Assembly (NCBI RefSeq): GCF_000023825.1
Contig: NC_013061.1
Span: forward strand, 3,224,001-3,288,000
From: Pedobacter heparinus DSM 2366
GTDB lineage: Bacteria > Bacteroidota > Bacteroidia > Sphingobacteriales > Sphingobacteriaceae
DNA length: 64,000 nt
Reading direction: 5' to 3'
Under the pieces are notes generated by a model. It searched no databases. It was not told the origin of the DNA and saw nothing but the letters and a program-made list of their open reading frames with translations. Positions 23,888-33,738 of the stretch are shown here, piece by piece (the first letter of the stretch is position 1; every line of letters starts with the position of its first letter). The translations under genes and the position numbers were made by a program.

Positions 23888-26800
23888 TTAATTTGATTGT
23901 TCCTGTTTAAATAGCCTTACCGGACCAAGCAAGCCAGCCTCATTCAGTGGCTTGCCTTCCAAACGGTATGGCGCATTTGTTTTTGTGATTCTCCTGTCTT
24001 CCGGCAAACGCTGATCGCCGATGATCCTGTTGGCCCAGGTATTGGTTACCGTTATGTCCAGCACATTGTCCCCATTTTTTAGAGCAGCTGTAATGTCGGC
24101 CTGGTAAGGCGCAGTCCAGACCACACCACAAGAAATTCCGTTTACCCGAACCTCTGCGATACAGCCTACCGTTCCCAAATCCAGCAAGTATTGCTGCCCG
24201 GCCTGTTTTTTAACTTTAAAATTATTACTATACTCCGCTGAACCTGAGTAATATCTGATCAGGCTGTCCGGATGTTTACTCCAATCGCTCAGCGCAGCAA
24301 AAGTTACCGGCTTTTCCGGACCGCCATAAGCAGGGTCAAAACGTACTTTCCAGCTCCCATTTATCGTGTTTACCAATTGCTGTTCTTTCCAGTTTTTGCC
24401 TGTAGCAGAGGCAGTAGTAGCCGCTCTATCTTTAAAGATGACAAAGGCGGAGGCATTTGGGGCCAGCTTTAGCTGCATTCTTGTACGACCAGCCTCAGTT
24501 TTCCAGGCTTTCAGGGCAATAGTTTCATTAGTTACAGCATCATAAAGTTCAGGTATTTTACCGGCTGTTCTAAAAGAAAACTCCAGCAAGCGCTTTTTAT
24601 TTTCCTGGTTAGCAACAAAATAAAACTCTTTATCGGCTGCAATCCTATGGGTATAAGCTACCTTTTTCGCATAATCTCCATTTCCTTCCATTACCAGCAG
24701 ATCCCTTTCCAGGCCAATAAGGTCAAAACTTTCTGCCTGATAAGCACCCTTAATGATCCTTCCCTTACCCAGTGTTTTCAGGGAAAGCTGCTGTTGCCCC
24801 TGTCCTGCTGTTTTAAAATTACCATCCCAAAGCTCGGTCAGTAAAGTCTCAAAGTCCTGATCACTGCCTGTTTTAGGCATACCCAGCTGGAATTTCGGAC
24901 GTTCACCGAGCACAAGGCTTGCACCTGCTTTCGCCAGCTCGTTCAGCTTTGCAGCCACTTCCTTACTCATATACTGATAATTTGGGTTCAGGAGCATTTT
25001 ACCCGGGATAACCAGTACCGCATAACTTGCACCGCTGGCAAACACCACTCTCCCGTCTTTTACACTTGCGTCAAGCAATACATCAGGATTAAAAGAATCG
25101 TAGGCATAGCCTCTTAATGGATTTACCCAGTCTTCCGGATCGGCCATGTTTGCCGAATGTGTTACCCCTGCAGGCTTTTGTCTTAAGGGCTCGCCGGTAT
25201 TGGCCAGTCTTTTTGCCTCAGCTGCCACCACTTCAGCACCAAAAAGGCCAGGCAGCAGGTTAACCAACCGATCAGGTAATACCGAGCGGCTGGGCAATTC
25301 TTCACCAATAAATACCGCGACATCGGCTACAGGCTTACCCTGTTGTAAAAGTGCCTGACAACGTGTGGCATAATCTACCCAGGCCTTTCCAAGTTTCCAC
25401 CAGGTCTGGTCACGCTGAAAATATAAACCTATCCCATCCAGTGTCATCCCTGGCTTTTGGTCCAGCCATGGATTATGGGCAAAAACATGATATACCAGTT
25501 TATTGATGCCCAGCGCATAATTTCTATCCTGTAAGGTCTTCATATTGCCGGGATGTTCATTCCAATCCATCCTAATGGTGGTGAAAGCTTCTGCCTGTAT
25601 GATATTTTTGCCATAAATGTGCGCGCCGGAAACCGCATCCAGCATGTCGTTCAGTTTATCGTGTGTCGGACTGTTCAACCAGAACTCACCCATCGGCATG
25701 TCTACATTTTTATAATGCAGCAGGCCATCGCTCAGCATGGTCGGTGCAACATTCTCAGCGGCAAAAGTGACACCTTTCTCTTTGGTCAGGCTGGATAAGG
25801 TGTAGTAAAACTGGTCTGCAACCAGTTCAGCAATGGTTTTTCGCACATCATGTAAAAAGGCTTCAGACAGCTCAACACTTCCAAGCGGTATGCCTACCAT
25901 AACCGGCAGATAACGCATCAGGTCGTAGCCCCTGCGTTTCTTAAATTCCGCTGCAAAAAGTGGCGACCAGTTCTGGCTGCCACACTCCCAGCTGTCAACA
26001 AACAATTCATTCAAAACCTTTGAGGCGATTTCAGGTCCTCCATGTTTTAAGGCTGCCCCGTACCAGCTGTCAAATTGTAATTTTACTGCAGCCGGATTAA
26101 ATTTATCACATTCCAGCCCCATACCTGCTCCGGCAGTGGCATTCTTATGACCGGTGGAAGTATGGCCAATCCTCAATATGGTCCAGTTTCCTTTAGGCGC
26201 CTTCCAGTCTAAGCTGCCGTCTGCTTTAATTTTATCGCTCAGGTTGATGATCTTATCTATCGGTACACATAAATGGTCTTCCAGCGTCTCTTTTGTGCTG
26301 GCTTTGCTGATGCGCCATACCAAGCCAGCTTTTCCCTCAAACTGGTTGATCCTGGCTTCCGCAGAAAGCTCCAGGTTCCTCAGTTTTAAAGAAGGCTTCC
26401 ATTTGGCGGCGTCCAGATCTTCTGAACCGGGCTCCGATCCTTTTTTATCGTATACGAAGCGGTAATATCTTGCGGTAACGGGTACAATACTATGTGTCAC
26501 ATCGGCATCAGTGTCCTGCCAGCCATGCCTTGGCGGCTCCAGGCGCCCCACCGAACGGAAATTTTCACCATCATCACTAACCTGTATTTCCAGCCGTTGT
26601 GCCTGGTAGTTATTGCTGCCAGTACTTATGCGGATGGTGCGGGTGGTAAAAGGCTGTTTAAAAGCATACTGAATCCAGCAGGCTTCATTACTTCCAAAAT
26701 TTTTCGTATTACCCGGTCTGATCAGTCCGCTTGCATCTGCAGCATTACTGGTCGTAATTTCGGGAATCACAGTCTGTGTGGAAATACCGGCACCTTCAGC

Positions 26801-27307
26801 TGAGGGATAGGCGTATACCGCAATGTCTTTATAATAACCTTCCAGGGTTTCCGGTTGCTGCAGTTTTATTTTTTCAGCTGTTTCACCCTTGATATTCAAT
26901 TGGGTAGATACCACTTTCTGCATAGAAAGTTCAGGTGTAATCCAGGGCCCTCCTGCAAGTGCAAAGCCATCACTTACATGCATCCCCAGTTTCAGGTTTA
27001 AACGCCTGGCCTCCTGCATGGCAAAGGTTACCATGTCCCACCATTGTGGGGTAAGCTGCCGTACAGATGGGTTAAATAAAGGGGGATTGGGTACATCTTT
27101 AATCGATAAAAGATATGCACCTCCGATGCCCGCTGACTTCATGGCTTCCAGATCGGCGGTAATACCTGGTTTTGAAACCCCGCCTTTAATCCAGTGCCAT
27201 AATACCCAGGGCTTAGCAGACTCATTTGCCTGCGCCATAGCTGCGCCAGGCTGCAGGCTGCAAGTCAATAAAACGAATGCTATGGTTTTACTTAAGTTCA
27301 AATTCAT
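23888..27307 (-). CDS. secreted GH106 alpha-L-rhamnosidase
   Basis: Large exported enzyme of 1139 residues with a signal peptide ending near GAAMAQA. The N-terminal GH106 TIM-barrel signature is clear (PWVLWHWIKGGVSKPGI, DLEAMKSAGIGGAYLLS, GMHVSDGFALAGGPWI). A beta-sandwich insertion of discoidin type follows (residues about 190-310), then FVDSWECGSQNW and AENVAP with candidate catalytic acids. The C-terminal jelly-roll resembles a sugar-binding module (LDLGTVGCIAEVRVNG, PYRLEGKPLNEAGLLGPVRL). Known GH106 enzymes cleave alpha-L-rhamnose from rhamnogalacturonan I/II and related polymers. Its ATG shares one base with the FucP stop (TAATG at 27307), strong evidence for co-transcription. Confidence 0.9.
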   Translation of the reverse strand: MNLNLSKTIAFVLLTCSLQPGAAMAQANESAKPWVLWHWIKGGVSKPGITADLEAMKSAGIGGAYLLSIKDVPNPPLFNPSVRQLTPQWWDMVTFAMQEARRLNLKLGMHVSDGFALAGGPWITPELSMQKVVSTQLNIKGETAEKIKLQQPETLEGYYKDIAVYAYPSAEGAGISTQTVIPEITTSNAADASGLIRPGNTKNFGSNEACWIQYAFKQPFTTRTIRISTGSNNYQAQRLEIQVSDDGENFRSVGRLEPPRHGWQDTDADVTHSIVPVTARYYRFVYDKKGSEPGSEDLDAAKWKPSLKLRNLELSAEARINQFEGKAGLVWRISKASTKETLEDHLCVPIDKIINLSDKIKADGSLDWKAPKGNWTILRIGHTSTGHKNATAGAGMGLECDKFNPAAVKLQFDSWYGAALKHGGPEIASKVLNELFVDSWECGSQNWSPLFAAEFKKRRGYDLMRYLPVMVGIPLGSVELSEAFLHDVRKTIAELVADQFYYTLSSLTKEKGVTFAAENVAPTMLSDGLLHYKNVDMPMGEFWLNSPTHDKLNDMLDAVSGAHIYGKNIIQAEAFTTIRMDWNEHPGNMKTLQDRNYALGINKLVYHVFAHNPWLDQKPGMTLDGIGLYFQRDQTWWKLGKAWVDYATRCQALLQQGKPVADVAVFIGEELPSRSVLPDRLVNLLPGLFGAEVVAAEAKRLANTGEPLRQKPAGVTHSANMADPEDWVNPLRGYAYDSFNPDVLLDASVKDGRVVFASGASYAVLVIPGKMLLNPNYQYMSKEVAAKLNELAKAGASLVLGERPKFQLGMPKTGSDQDFETLLTELWDGNFKTAGQGQQQLSLKTLGKGRIIKGAYQAESFDLIGLERDLLVMEGNGDYAKKVAYTHRIAADKEFYFVANQENKKRLLEFSFRTAGKIPELYDAVTNETIALKAWKTEAGRTRMQLKLAPNASAFVIFKDRAATTASATGKNWKEQQLVNTINGSWKVRFDPAYGGPEKPVTFAALSDWSKHPDSLIRYYSGSAEYSNNFKVKKQAGQQYLLDLGTVGCIAEVRVNGISCGVVWTAPYQADITAALKNGDNVLDITVTNTWANRIIGDQRLPEDRRITKTNAPYRLEGKPLNEAGLLGPVRLFKQEQSN

Positions 27308-28602
27308 TATGATTTGGCGGCAATCTTATAACCTTTTAATCCGAAATAAAGAATAACTAAAAAACAGATCAGCGGCACATAATAGCCAATCTGAACCTGA
27401 TCATCGTAGTGATCAATCAATGCACCCATGCATACCGGAATGATTGCACCCCCAACAATAGACATGATCAGCCAGGATGAACCAGGTTTGGTATCATCAC
27501 CAATTCCATCAATTCCCAATGCAAAGATGGTTGGGAACATGATCGACATAAAGAATCCTAACCCTCCAAGTGCATAAACCACATACACTCCGCTTCCTAA
27601 AACTGCAATTAAGCACAGAATAATACAGACGATCGCATAGATTGACAGTAACTTCTGAGAAGAGATCCATTGCAACAATGCAGTGCCTGCAAAACGGCCT
27701 ACCGTAAACAGGAAGCCGTAAACAATTAAATAATATCCGGCAGTACCTTCGTCAAAACCAGCCCCCTGTTGTGCAGCACGGATAAAAGAGCTCGTTACAC
27801 ATACCTGAGCGCCCACATAAAAAAACTGTGCCACAACCGCCCATTTTAAATGTTTATGCCTTAATGCACCAATAAAGCTACCCTTAGCCTCGCCATCGAT
27901 GCTTTTGGTTTTGATCTCCGGGAAACGGATGAAACAAAAAATTAAGGCAAAAAGCACTAAAACACTTCCCAAAATAATGTACGGCATTTTAACTGAAGCA
28001 GCTTCTTCCATAAAGTAGGCATTGCGGTTAATTTCTGTCATCGCTGCCAGCTCTGCTTTGGAATAGGATTTTCCTGACAGGATAAACCTTGTACCTACGT
28101 ATCCCGCCACCATAGCCGCTAAACCATTAAAGGAAGCTGCTAAATTTAGTCTGCTGGTGGCTTTTGCAGGATCTCCTAAAACCGCAGCATATGGATTTGC
28201 AGTAGTTTCCAATAAGGTTAAACCACAGCCGATTATAAACAGGGCAATTAAAAACGTGATATAGGAAAGCTCATTTGCTGCCGGCACAAACAAAAAAGCA
28301 CCTGCAGCAAAGACCAGTAAACCAGCAATCATACTTGCTTTATATCCCCATTTTTTAAGGATCATCCCCGCAGGAATTGCCATTAAAAAATAGGCCAGAA
28401 AAACTGAAGTATCAATCAGCATCGACTGCGTATTGCTTAAATTACAAGCTTTTTTAAGGTGAGGAATCAAACTGGAATCCAGGTTGTGCGCCATCCCCCA
28501 TAAAAAGAACAGGCTGATCACAAAAATAAATGGTACCAGGTATTTTTTACCCGCTGCAGGATCACTGCCCCTTATCACTTCAGGTGCTGCTGAATGGTTC
28601 AT
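27307..28602 (-). CDS. FucP-type MFS sugar:H+ symporter
   Basis: Twelve-helix major facilitator of 431 residues from the fucose:proton symporter branch. Signature pieces are FFLWGMAHNLDSSLIPHLKKA near the first helix, LLETTANPYAAVLG near residue 150, RLNLAASFNGLAAM near 166 and SIMFPTIFALGIDGIGDDTKPGSSWLIM near 355. Family members carry L-fucose, L-rhamnose-like deoxysugars, glucose, galactose or N-acetylglucosamine. In this operon a 6-deoxyhexose, arabinose or apiose freed by the secreted enzymes is plausible. It follows the MaoC gene by 52 bases and overlaps GH106 by one base. Confidence 0.9.
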   Translation of the reverse strand: MNHSAAPEVIRGSDPAAGKKYLVPFIFVISLFFLWGMAHNLDSSLIPHLKKACNLSNTQSMLIDTSVFLAYFLMAIPAGMILKKWGYKASMIAGLLVFAAGAFLFVPAANELSYITFLIALFIIGCGLTLLETTANPYAAVLGDPAKATSRLNLAASFNGLAAMVAGYVGTRFILSGKSYSKAELAAMTEINRNAYFMEEAASVKMPYIILGSVLVLFALIFCFIRFPEIKTKSIDGEAKGSFIGALRHKHLKWAVVAQFFYVGAQVCVTSSFIRAAQQGAGFDEGTAGYYLIVYGFLFTVGRFAGTALLQWISSQKLLSIYAIVCIILCLIAVLGSGVYVVYALGGLGFFMSIMFPTIFALGIDGIGDDTKPGSSWLIMSIVGGAIIPVCMGALIDHYDDQVQIGYYVPLICFLVILYFGLKGYKIAAKS

Positions 28603-28654
28603 ATTTTGGTTTTTAGGTTTTTATCTATTCCAATTCCCTGTAACAGGGAATCTG

Positions 28655-29095
28655 TTATTTCTTTTTTACCAGCAGAAGGTGATCACATACCAATACGACC
28701 TCACCATGCTGGTTTATAATTTCCACATGCTCAGTTACCGTCCCATATTCCGGTTTTTTTGCCTCGGCCTTCTCCGAAATGGTAATCTCCGAATGAATGG
28801 TATCCCCTATGTACACGGGTTTTACAAAGCGCAAACGGTCATAACCTTTAGAAAAGGCTTCAGGATTGATCTCGGAAGCGGTAAGCCCGATCCCAATGCT
28901 GAATATCATGGTACCATGTGCGATCCGGTGTTTAAAAGGCTGTGTTTTGCACCATTCCTCATCCATGTGATGCGGAAAAAAATCTCCGGTATGCCCTGCA
29001 TGGACTACAAAATCTGTTTCTGTAATGGTCCTTCCCAAGGTTATCCGCTTGTCCTGTAACAGGTAATCTTCAAAAAATATCGATTTAAAATACAT
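28655..29095 (-). CDS. MaoC-family (R)-enoyl-CoA hydratase-like protein
   Basis: Single hot-dog-fold protein of 146 residues. The hydratase motif is visible as D28...A32[15 protein letters not shown], giving the catalytic Asp and His, and [12 protein letters not shown] matches the following helix. MaoC hydratases add water to trans-2-enoyl-CoA or remove it from 3-hydroxyacyl-CoA. Two CoA-transferase genes lie upstream in the same operon, so it may act on a CoA ester of a sugar-derived acid, a combination not typical of glycan operons. It is 13 bases after the Gfo/Idh gene. No thiolase, acyl-CoA dehydrogenase or lyase partner is present in the window. Confidence 0.85.
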   Translation of the reverse strand: MYFKSIFFEDYLLQDKRITLGRTITETDFVVHAGHTGDFFPHHMDEEWCKTQPFKHRIAHGTMIFSIGIGLTASEINPEAFSKGYDRLRFVKPVYIGDTIHSEITISEKAEAKKPEYGTVTEHVEIINQHGEVVLVCDHLLLVKKK

Positions 29096-29108
29096 GTTCC
29101 GTAATACT

Positions 29109-30188
29109 TTAATTGTTGTTCAGTTGTTCGCTTATTTTTACACCACCTTTATTGCTGGAGAGATAAGCACTCTCCACTACCGCCATCGTTTTGATCACAT
29201 CTCCTACACTGGTATGCAATACCGATGAAGAACCTTCCTTGTAGCGCATAAGGTTAGCCATAGTGCCAATAAAAGCTTCAGGAAACCAGGAACCTTCCAG
29301 TTTCAGCTCTTTCCATTCTGGTGCTTTCCCTTCTTCCTTCAAACAATATTCAAATACATCAGGTACCCCATGCGGATAATCCATCAGCAAACCTATGTTC
29401 GCTTTGATCGAACCCTTTGTACCTTCCCATTTGATGAAACACTCCTGGTTATGCGGCCCGAAATCATGGTCGTGGTTGGTATTGATCACCGCATGCATGG
29501 TATCCCCATAATCCATCAAAATGGTGGAGCGGGAAGAGGAAAGTGTTTTAGCCGGATGTTTTAAGGTCTTTGCCATTACTGTTTCCGGATCTCCTAAAAA
29601 AGAGCGCAGCATATCGATATAGTGGATGCTGTGGTAAAGAATCTCCAGACGGGGATGTACCATTACATGCGGAAAAATCTCCCATGGTGTTTTAATGGTC
29701 ACACGCACTTCCATATCATACAGCTCACCAATCATTCCCTGATCGATCATATACCTTGCAGCACTCACAAATGGTGCAAAACGCAACTGAAAATTGATGG
29801 CCGCAACCAGTTTTTTCTGCCTGCACAGTTCCAGGATCTCTCTGGCCTGTTTAAAGTCATCTCCCATGGGTTTTTGGATCAGTACCGCTGCCCCATCTGG
29901 TAGTTGTTCCAGTACTTCCAGGTATTGTTCGGGCATAATGGTCAGGTCAAACACGGTATGCGCAGGTGCCTTGGCTACGGCTTCTGCTACAGAATCATAA
30001 ACATTCGGGATCTGAAAAGCTTCCGCCAGCTTTTCAGCTTTAGCTTTGGTACGGTTTACAATTCCCTGAACTGCAAAACCTGCTTTTTTATAAGCCGGAA
30101 GGTGTGCATCTGCTACAATACCGCCAGCCCCGATAATGATAATGGGTTGTATGCTTTTAGGTAAAACCGGTTGATAGATGATTTCCAT
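29109..30188 (-). CDS. Gfo/Idh/MocA NAD(P)-dependent oxidoreductase
   Basis: Cytoplasmic protein of 359 residues with an N-terminal Rossmann fold ([22 protein letters not shown] at about 17-38) and the C-terminal dimerisation/substrate domain of the family. The usual EKP motif is QKP ([10 protein letters not shown]), keeping the Lys; the catalytic helix reads [11 protein letters not shown]. Family members oxidise or reduce sugar hydroxyls; D-apiose 1-dehydrogenase (ApsD) is one of them, which fits the RuBisCO-like/kinase pair in the same operon, although glucose-, inositol- or other dehydrogenases are equally possible. It is six bases after SBP-fold protein 1 and thirteen before MaoC. Confidence 0.86.
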   Translation of the reverse strand: MEIIYQPVLPKSIQPIIIIGAGGIVADAHLPAYKKAGFAVQGIVNRTKAKAEKLAEAFQIPNVYDSVAEAVAKAPAHTVFDLTIMPEQYLEVLEQLPDGAAVLIQKPMGDDFKQAREILELCRQKKLVAAINFQLRFAPFVSAARYMIDQGMIGELYDMEVRVTIKTPWEIFPHVMVHPRLEILYHSIHYIDMLRSFLGDPETVMAKTLKHPAKTLSSSRSTILMDYGDTMHAVINTNHDHDFGPHNQECFIKWEGTKGSIKANIGLLMDYPHGVPDVFEYCLKEEGKAPEWKELKLEGSWFPEAFIGTMANLMRYKEGSSSVLHTSVGDVIKTMAVVESAYLSSNKGGVKISEQLNNN

Positions 30189-30194
30189 AAAGGT

Positions 30195-31433
30195 CTATTT
30201 GTCAATTAAAATGATCTGTTCCTGGGCGAGGCGCAAAATTTCTGCAGCAGGTAGCTCGCTGTTTAAGGCCTTTAATACCGCCACATCAATAATCGCTGCA
30301 ATTTCTGCCCAATTGCTTTTTTGCGGAAGTGTTTTTGCCCCTTTATGCAATTGTTCCAGTTTATGGTAATAAGGTACCAGCTCGTTCACCAGGCTATCTT
30401 TCCAGGTTGAAATCCGGCAGCCAATTCCACCTTCCAGCGTCAACTGCTTATCGTTCTCCTCATTTACTGCGAAACGGAGAAAATCATAAGCAGTTTGCTT
30501 ATGTTTACTACCCGAGCCTATGGTATATACCCAATAAACATTTAACGAAGCCGGCAGGTTATTTTCCGAAACCGGCAATGAAGTTACCCCTACTTTGCCT
30601 TTCACTGCCGAAGCGGCATCTACCTCGCATACCGATGCAAAACCAAACCAGTTGATCATCAGTGCAGCTTCACCTCTGGCAAAAGCCTGTCCGGCCTGTA
30701 CAGAATCGTAGTTTGCCGAACCAGGGTGTACAGCTTTTGTGTCTTTCAGCAGCTGACGATAAAAATCAAGCCCTTCAGCAGCGGCTTTGGTATCAATATT
30801 TATTTTTCCTTCTTCATCGAGCAATGTCCCGCCCCGGCTCCACAATTGCAGGCAGAAATCAAACACCGTATTGTGCCCATCAGGATAGCACGCAAATACA
30901 CTGCCATAGAGGTTTTGTTCCGGACGGTAAAAAAAACTGGCTACCTGCCGGAATTCATCCCATGTTGCAGGTATTTTCAAATCCCTTCTGTATTGCTGCA
31001 GATAACGTTGCTGTTCTGCAACATCGTCAAATAAGTCTTTTCTGTAGCTCAGGCATTCCGGACCATCATGAAAGGGCAAACCTACCACCTGTTCTTCAAA
31101 TTGCTGTAAAGCCAGCAATGACGGACTCCAGCCCTCCGGAAAAGCCGAGGGGGCATTGGCATCGAGGTGGGGGTTCAGTATTTCAAAGGCCTCGCTGGCA
31201 TAACCTTCCAGCAGCCAGTCGGTATTGATGTGGGCAATGTCCCATTCGCCTTTTTTCAGGCCATCATTGCCCAAAGTAGCCTTATGTAGCTCATGCAGGT
31301 CGAGCGGAACCAGTTCTGCCTGCAGGGTACAACCTGAATACATGCAATAGCTATCCCATACCTTTTGCATAGCCGCCTCGAAAGGGGCAAATTTGCGCAC
31401 TGCTATCCTGATGGCTTCCTTATTCATGAACAC
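30195..31433 (-). CDS. SBP-fold protein 1, cytoplasmic (no signal peptide)
   Basis: Protein of 412 residues with the pattern of family 1 extracellular solute-binding proteins: IRIAVRKFAPFEAAM at the first strand, GEWDIAHINTDWLLEGYA, GLPFHDGPECLSYRKDLFDDV, ATWDEFRQVASFFYRPEQN and EAALMINWFGFASVCE. Such proteins normally begin with a secretion signal or lipobox; here the first beta strand starts at about residue 7 with no hydrophobic stretch, so it should stay in the cytoplasm. No ABC permease or ATPase gene is in the window. Its start overlaps CoA-transferase 2 by 14 bases (8 if the second ATG at 31427 is used). With SBP-fold protein 2 it brackets the CoA-transferase pair, so a role as an intracellular ligand-binding subunit or sensor is suggested. 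Function unknown. Confidence 0.8.
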   Translation of the reverse strand: MFMNKEAIRIAVRKFAPFEAAMQKVWDSYCMYSGCTLQAELVPLDLHELHKATLGNDGLKKGEWDIAHINTDWLLEGYASEAFEILNPHLDANAPSAFPEGWSPSLLALQQFEEQVVGLPFHDGPECLSYRKDLFDDVAEQQRYLQQYRRDLKIPATWDEFRQVASFFYRPEQNLYGSVFACYPDGHNTVFDFCLQLWSRGGTLLDEEGKINIDTKAAAEGLDFYRQLLKDTKAVHPGSANYDSVQAGQAFARGEAALMINWFGFASVCEVDAASAVKGKVGVTSLPVSENNLPASLNVYWVYTIGSGSKHKQTAYDFLRFAVNEENDKQLTLEGGIGCRISTWKDSLVNELVPYYHKLEQLHKGAKTLPQKSNWAEIAAIIDVAVLKALNSELPAAEILRLAQEQIILIDK

Positions 31434-32583
31434 TGGGTTTTAAAGTGATAAACTGGTTAATGATCCTTTCATTATCCTGCCCCAATTTAGGAGAACCTTT
31501 GGAAGAAACCAGCAATTCTCCGTCAATCTTTATCGGACAACGGGTAGTCTGGTAACGATAGCCGTCCTCCATTTCCACTTCCTGAATCATATTTAAGGCC
31601 TTAAAGCCCTCATGTTCCATCAGTTCCTTCCAGTTCAACACCTCCGAACACCAGATGTCGGCAGGTTCCAGCACAGCAAGCCAGCTTTTGGTTGCAGCGG
31701 TCTGTAAATGGGCTGCAAGTATTGCCTTGATCTCCTCCCGTTTGTCATAAGCTTCAGCCGGATCGGTAAAAACTTCCATGGCCTTGCAGCCCAATAAAGC
31801 AGCAAGTACAGGGATGGAGCCCATTGCCAGGGCAATAAAGCCGTCAGCAGTTTTATAGATTCCGTAAGGTGCACCTAAATAAGCATTGGCATTGTTATGT
31901 ACCGTTCGTTCTGGAAGCTCAGCACCGTCATTCATAAAAGTAGTGATGGTCTCAAACTGAAAATCATACGCCGATTCGATCATACTCACTTGTACCAAGC
32001 CACCTGTTCCGGTGCTTATTTTACGAAATAAGCAGGCCAGGATACCTTGCGCCAGGTGCGAACCTGCCAGCATGTCAACAATAGAAAGCCCCATAGCTAC
32101 CGGGCCGCTGTTGGCATTACCACTTAGCCAGGTCAAACCAGTTACCGATTGCAGCAGCAAATCCTGTCCGGGCTTGCCTTTACCTTCAATTTCTGTTCCA
32201 TAGCCAGAGAGTTCCGCATAAATGATGCTCTTGTTCAGCTGCTGCACATCTGCATAACCAAAACCCAGCCTTTCCATTACACCCGGACGAAAATTATGGA
32301 TCATTACATCCGCCTTTTCCAGTAATTCCCGTACCATTTTACAATCTTCCTCATTTTTAAGGTCAAGCTCAAAGCTCTCCTTATTTCTGTTGATGGCATG
32401 AAATACAGAGGATTCCCCATTCATAATGACATTGGAAGTATATAAGGTACGGCATATATCGCCTACTCCTGAACGCTCTATTTTAATCACCCTTGCACCC
32501 ATATCGGCCAACCTCAAGCTTGCAGAGGGGCCCGATAAGAACTGGCTAAAATCTACCACTAAATAATCTTCCAGGGCTTTCAT
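31420..32583 (-). CDS. class III (CaiB/BaiF-type) CoA-transferase 2
   Basis: Protein of 387 residues in the formyl-CoA:oxalate / CaiB/BaiF family. N-terminal motif QFLSGPSASLRLADMGARVI, NRNKESFELDL, HNFRPGVMERLG and the aspartate loop GLSIVDMLAGSH with the catalytic Asp170 that forms the acyl intermediate are all present. Such enzymes move CoA between a donor thioester and a carboxylate without ATP. It is clearly a paralogue of the preceding CoA-transferase 1 (same block order, for example LEPADIWC versus LEPADVWC), three bases away, so the two probably form a heteromer or act on successive acids. It is followed with overlap by SBP-fold protein 1. Substrate unknown; a hydroxy- or keto-acid from glycan catabolism is plausible. 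Confidence 0.9.
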   Translation of the reverse strand: MKALEDYLVVDFSQFLSGPSASLRLADMGARVIKIERSGVGDICRTLYTSNVIMNGESSVFHAINRNKESFELDLKNEEDCKMVRELLEKADVMIHNFRPGVMERLGFGYADVQQLNKSIIYAELSGYGTEIEGKGKPGQDLLLQSVTGLTWLSGNANSGPVAMGLSIVDMLAGSHLAQGILACLFRKISTGTGGLVQVSMIESAYDFQFETITTFMNDGAELPERTVHNNANAYLGAPYGIYKTADGFIALAMGSIPVLAALLGCKAMEVFTDPAEAYDKREEIKAILAAHLQTAATKSWLAVLEPADIWCSEVLNWKELMEHEGFKALNMIQEVEMEDGYRYQTTRCPIKIDGELLVSSKGSPKLGQDNERIINQFITLKPSVHE

Positions 32584-32586
32584 ATC

Positions 32587-33738
32587 CTATTTTAAATCAA
32601 ATTCTTTGTTAATCCTTTCATTGTCTGCACCTATTTTAGGTGCGGCTTTGGCCGCATAAAGTTTATGCCCGTCTACACGGATGGGAGCCCTTGTAGTAGC
32701 TATGGTACGTCCATTCCCTAAATCCAGCTGTTGCCTGATTTCCTGATTTTTAAAGACCTCCATTTCAACAGCCTCTTTATAACTGAGTACTGCCGCACAC
32801 CAAACGTCAGCCGGCTCCAGTACACTCAGCCAATGCGCATTGGTATTGGTTTTGAATGTCTTCCCCAATAACAGCAACAAGGCATCCCTGTTTTCAAAAG
32901 AAGCAGCGGCACTGGTGTATGCGGCCGAGATGTCGCAGCCAATCAACTGGCTGATCTTGTTCAGATCGCCCATAGCCAGGGCCAGGTATCCGTCTTTGGT
33001 TTGGTAGGTGCCGTAAGGGGCGCTTAAATAAGCATGTGCGCTGCCTTTAACAGCACTTCTTTGCGGCAACTGCCCGCCATCATTCAAATAAGTGGTCAGT
33101 ACCTCAAACTGCACATCCAGTGCCGATTCCAGTAAACTTACCTCTATCAGCACGCTTTTATTGGTTTTGGCCCGCTTGATCAAAGCGGCTATAATTCCCT
33201 GCGTCAGGTGGTTGCCACACATGATATCGGTTACCGACAAGCCAAAAGGCACTGGCCCCTCGTCTCTGCTGCCCGAAAGTTGCGTTAAGCCGGAAACAGA
33301 CTGTACCAACAGGTCTTGCCCGGGTTTTGCCGCCCATGGCCCCGCGGTTCCATATCCGGTAACTGCGGCATATATAATTTTTGGATTGATGTGCTGTACC
33401 GAAACATAATCCAGTCCTATCTTTTCCATCACCCCAGGCCTGAAATTATGGGTCATCACATCCGCTTTGCCAATCAGTTTACGAAGCAGATCCAGATCTT
33501 CCGGATTTTTCAGGTCTGCCGCATAAGATTCCTTATTCCGGTTAATGGTATGAAAAAGTAAGCTATCTCCTTCAACAAAGAGATTTTTAATGGCCAGCTG
33601 CCTGCAGGCATCGCCTTTTACCGGACGTTCGATTTTAATTACGCGTGCACCCAGATCGGCTAGCTTCAGGCCAGCTGATGGCCCCGCCAGGAACTGGCAA
33701 AACTCTAAAACAAGAATTCCTTCTAATGGTCTCTTCAT
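32587..33738 (-). CDS. class III (CaiB/BaiF-type) CoA-transferase 1
   Basis: Protein of 383 residues, the same family as its neighbour. The N-terminus (QFLAGPSAGLKLADLGARVI) and the catalytic loop GLSVTDIMCGNHLTQG with Asp171 are intact. The conserved RNKES, HNFRPGVM and KPGQDLLVQS segments bind CoA and close the interlocked dimer typical of this family. It overlaps SBP-fold protein 2 by four bases (ATGA at 33735-33738) and is three bases from CoA-transferase 2. Keeping two complete copies with both Asp residues intact argues for two different reactions or an obligate heterodimer and not a decaying duplicate. Confidence 0.9.
   Translation of the reverse strand: MKRPLEGILVLEFCQFLAGPSAGLKLADLGARVIKIERPVKGDACRQLAIKNLFVEGDSLLFHTINRNKESYAADLKNPEDLDLLRKLIGKADVMTHNFRPGVMEKIGLDYVSVQHINPKIIYAAVTGYGTAGPWAAKPGQDLLVQSVSGLTQLSGSRDEGPVPFGLSVTDIMCGNHLTQGIIAALIKRAKTNKSVLIEVSLLESALDVQFEVLTTYLNDGGQLPQRSAVKGSAHAYLSAPYGTYQTKDGYLALAMGDLNKISQLIGCDISAAYTSAAASFENRDALLLLLGKTFKTNTNAHWLSVLEPADVWCAAVLSYKEAVEMEVFKNQEIRQQLDLGNGRTIATTRAPIRVDGHKLYAAKAAPKIGADNERINKEFDLK

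Noticed and set aside
29109..30188. Firm assignment of the Gfo/Idh protein as D-apiose dehydrogenase
   Set aside because: Fits the context, but the family is too broad and no substrate-specific residues can be read. Left as a hypothesis.
28484..31228. Long plus-strand frames at 28484-29059 and 30662-31228
   Set aside because: They lie wholly opposite well-supported minus-strand genes (FucP/MaoC and SBP-fold protein 1), have Pro/Cys/His-rich unnatural composition and match no family.
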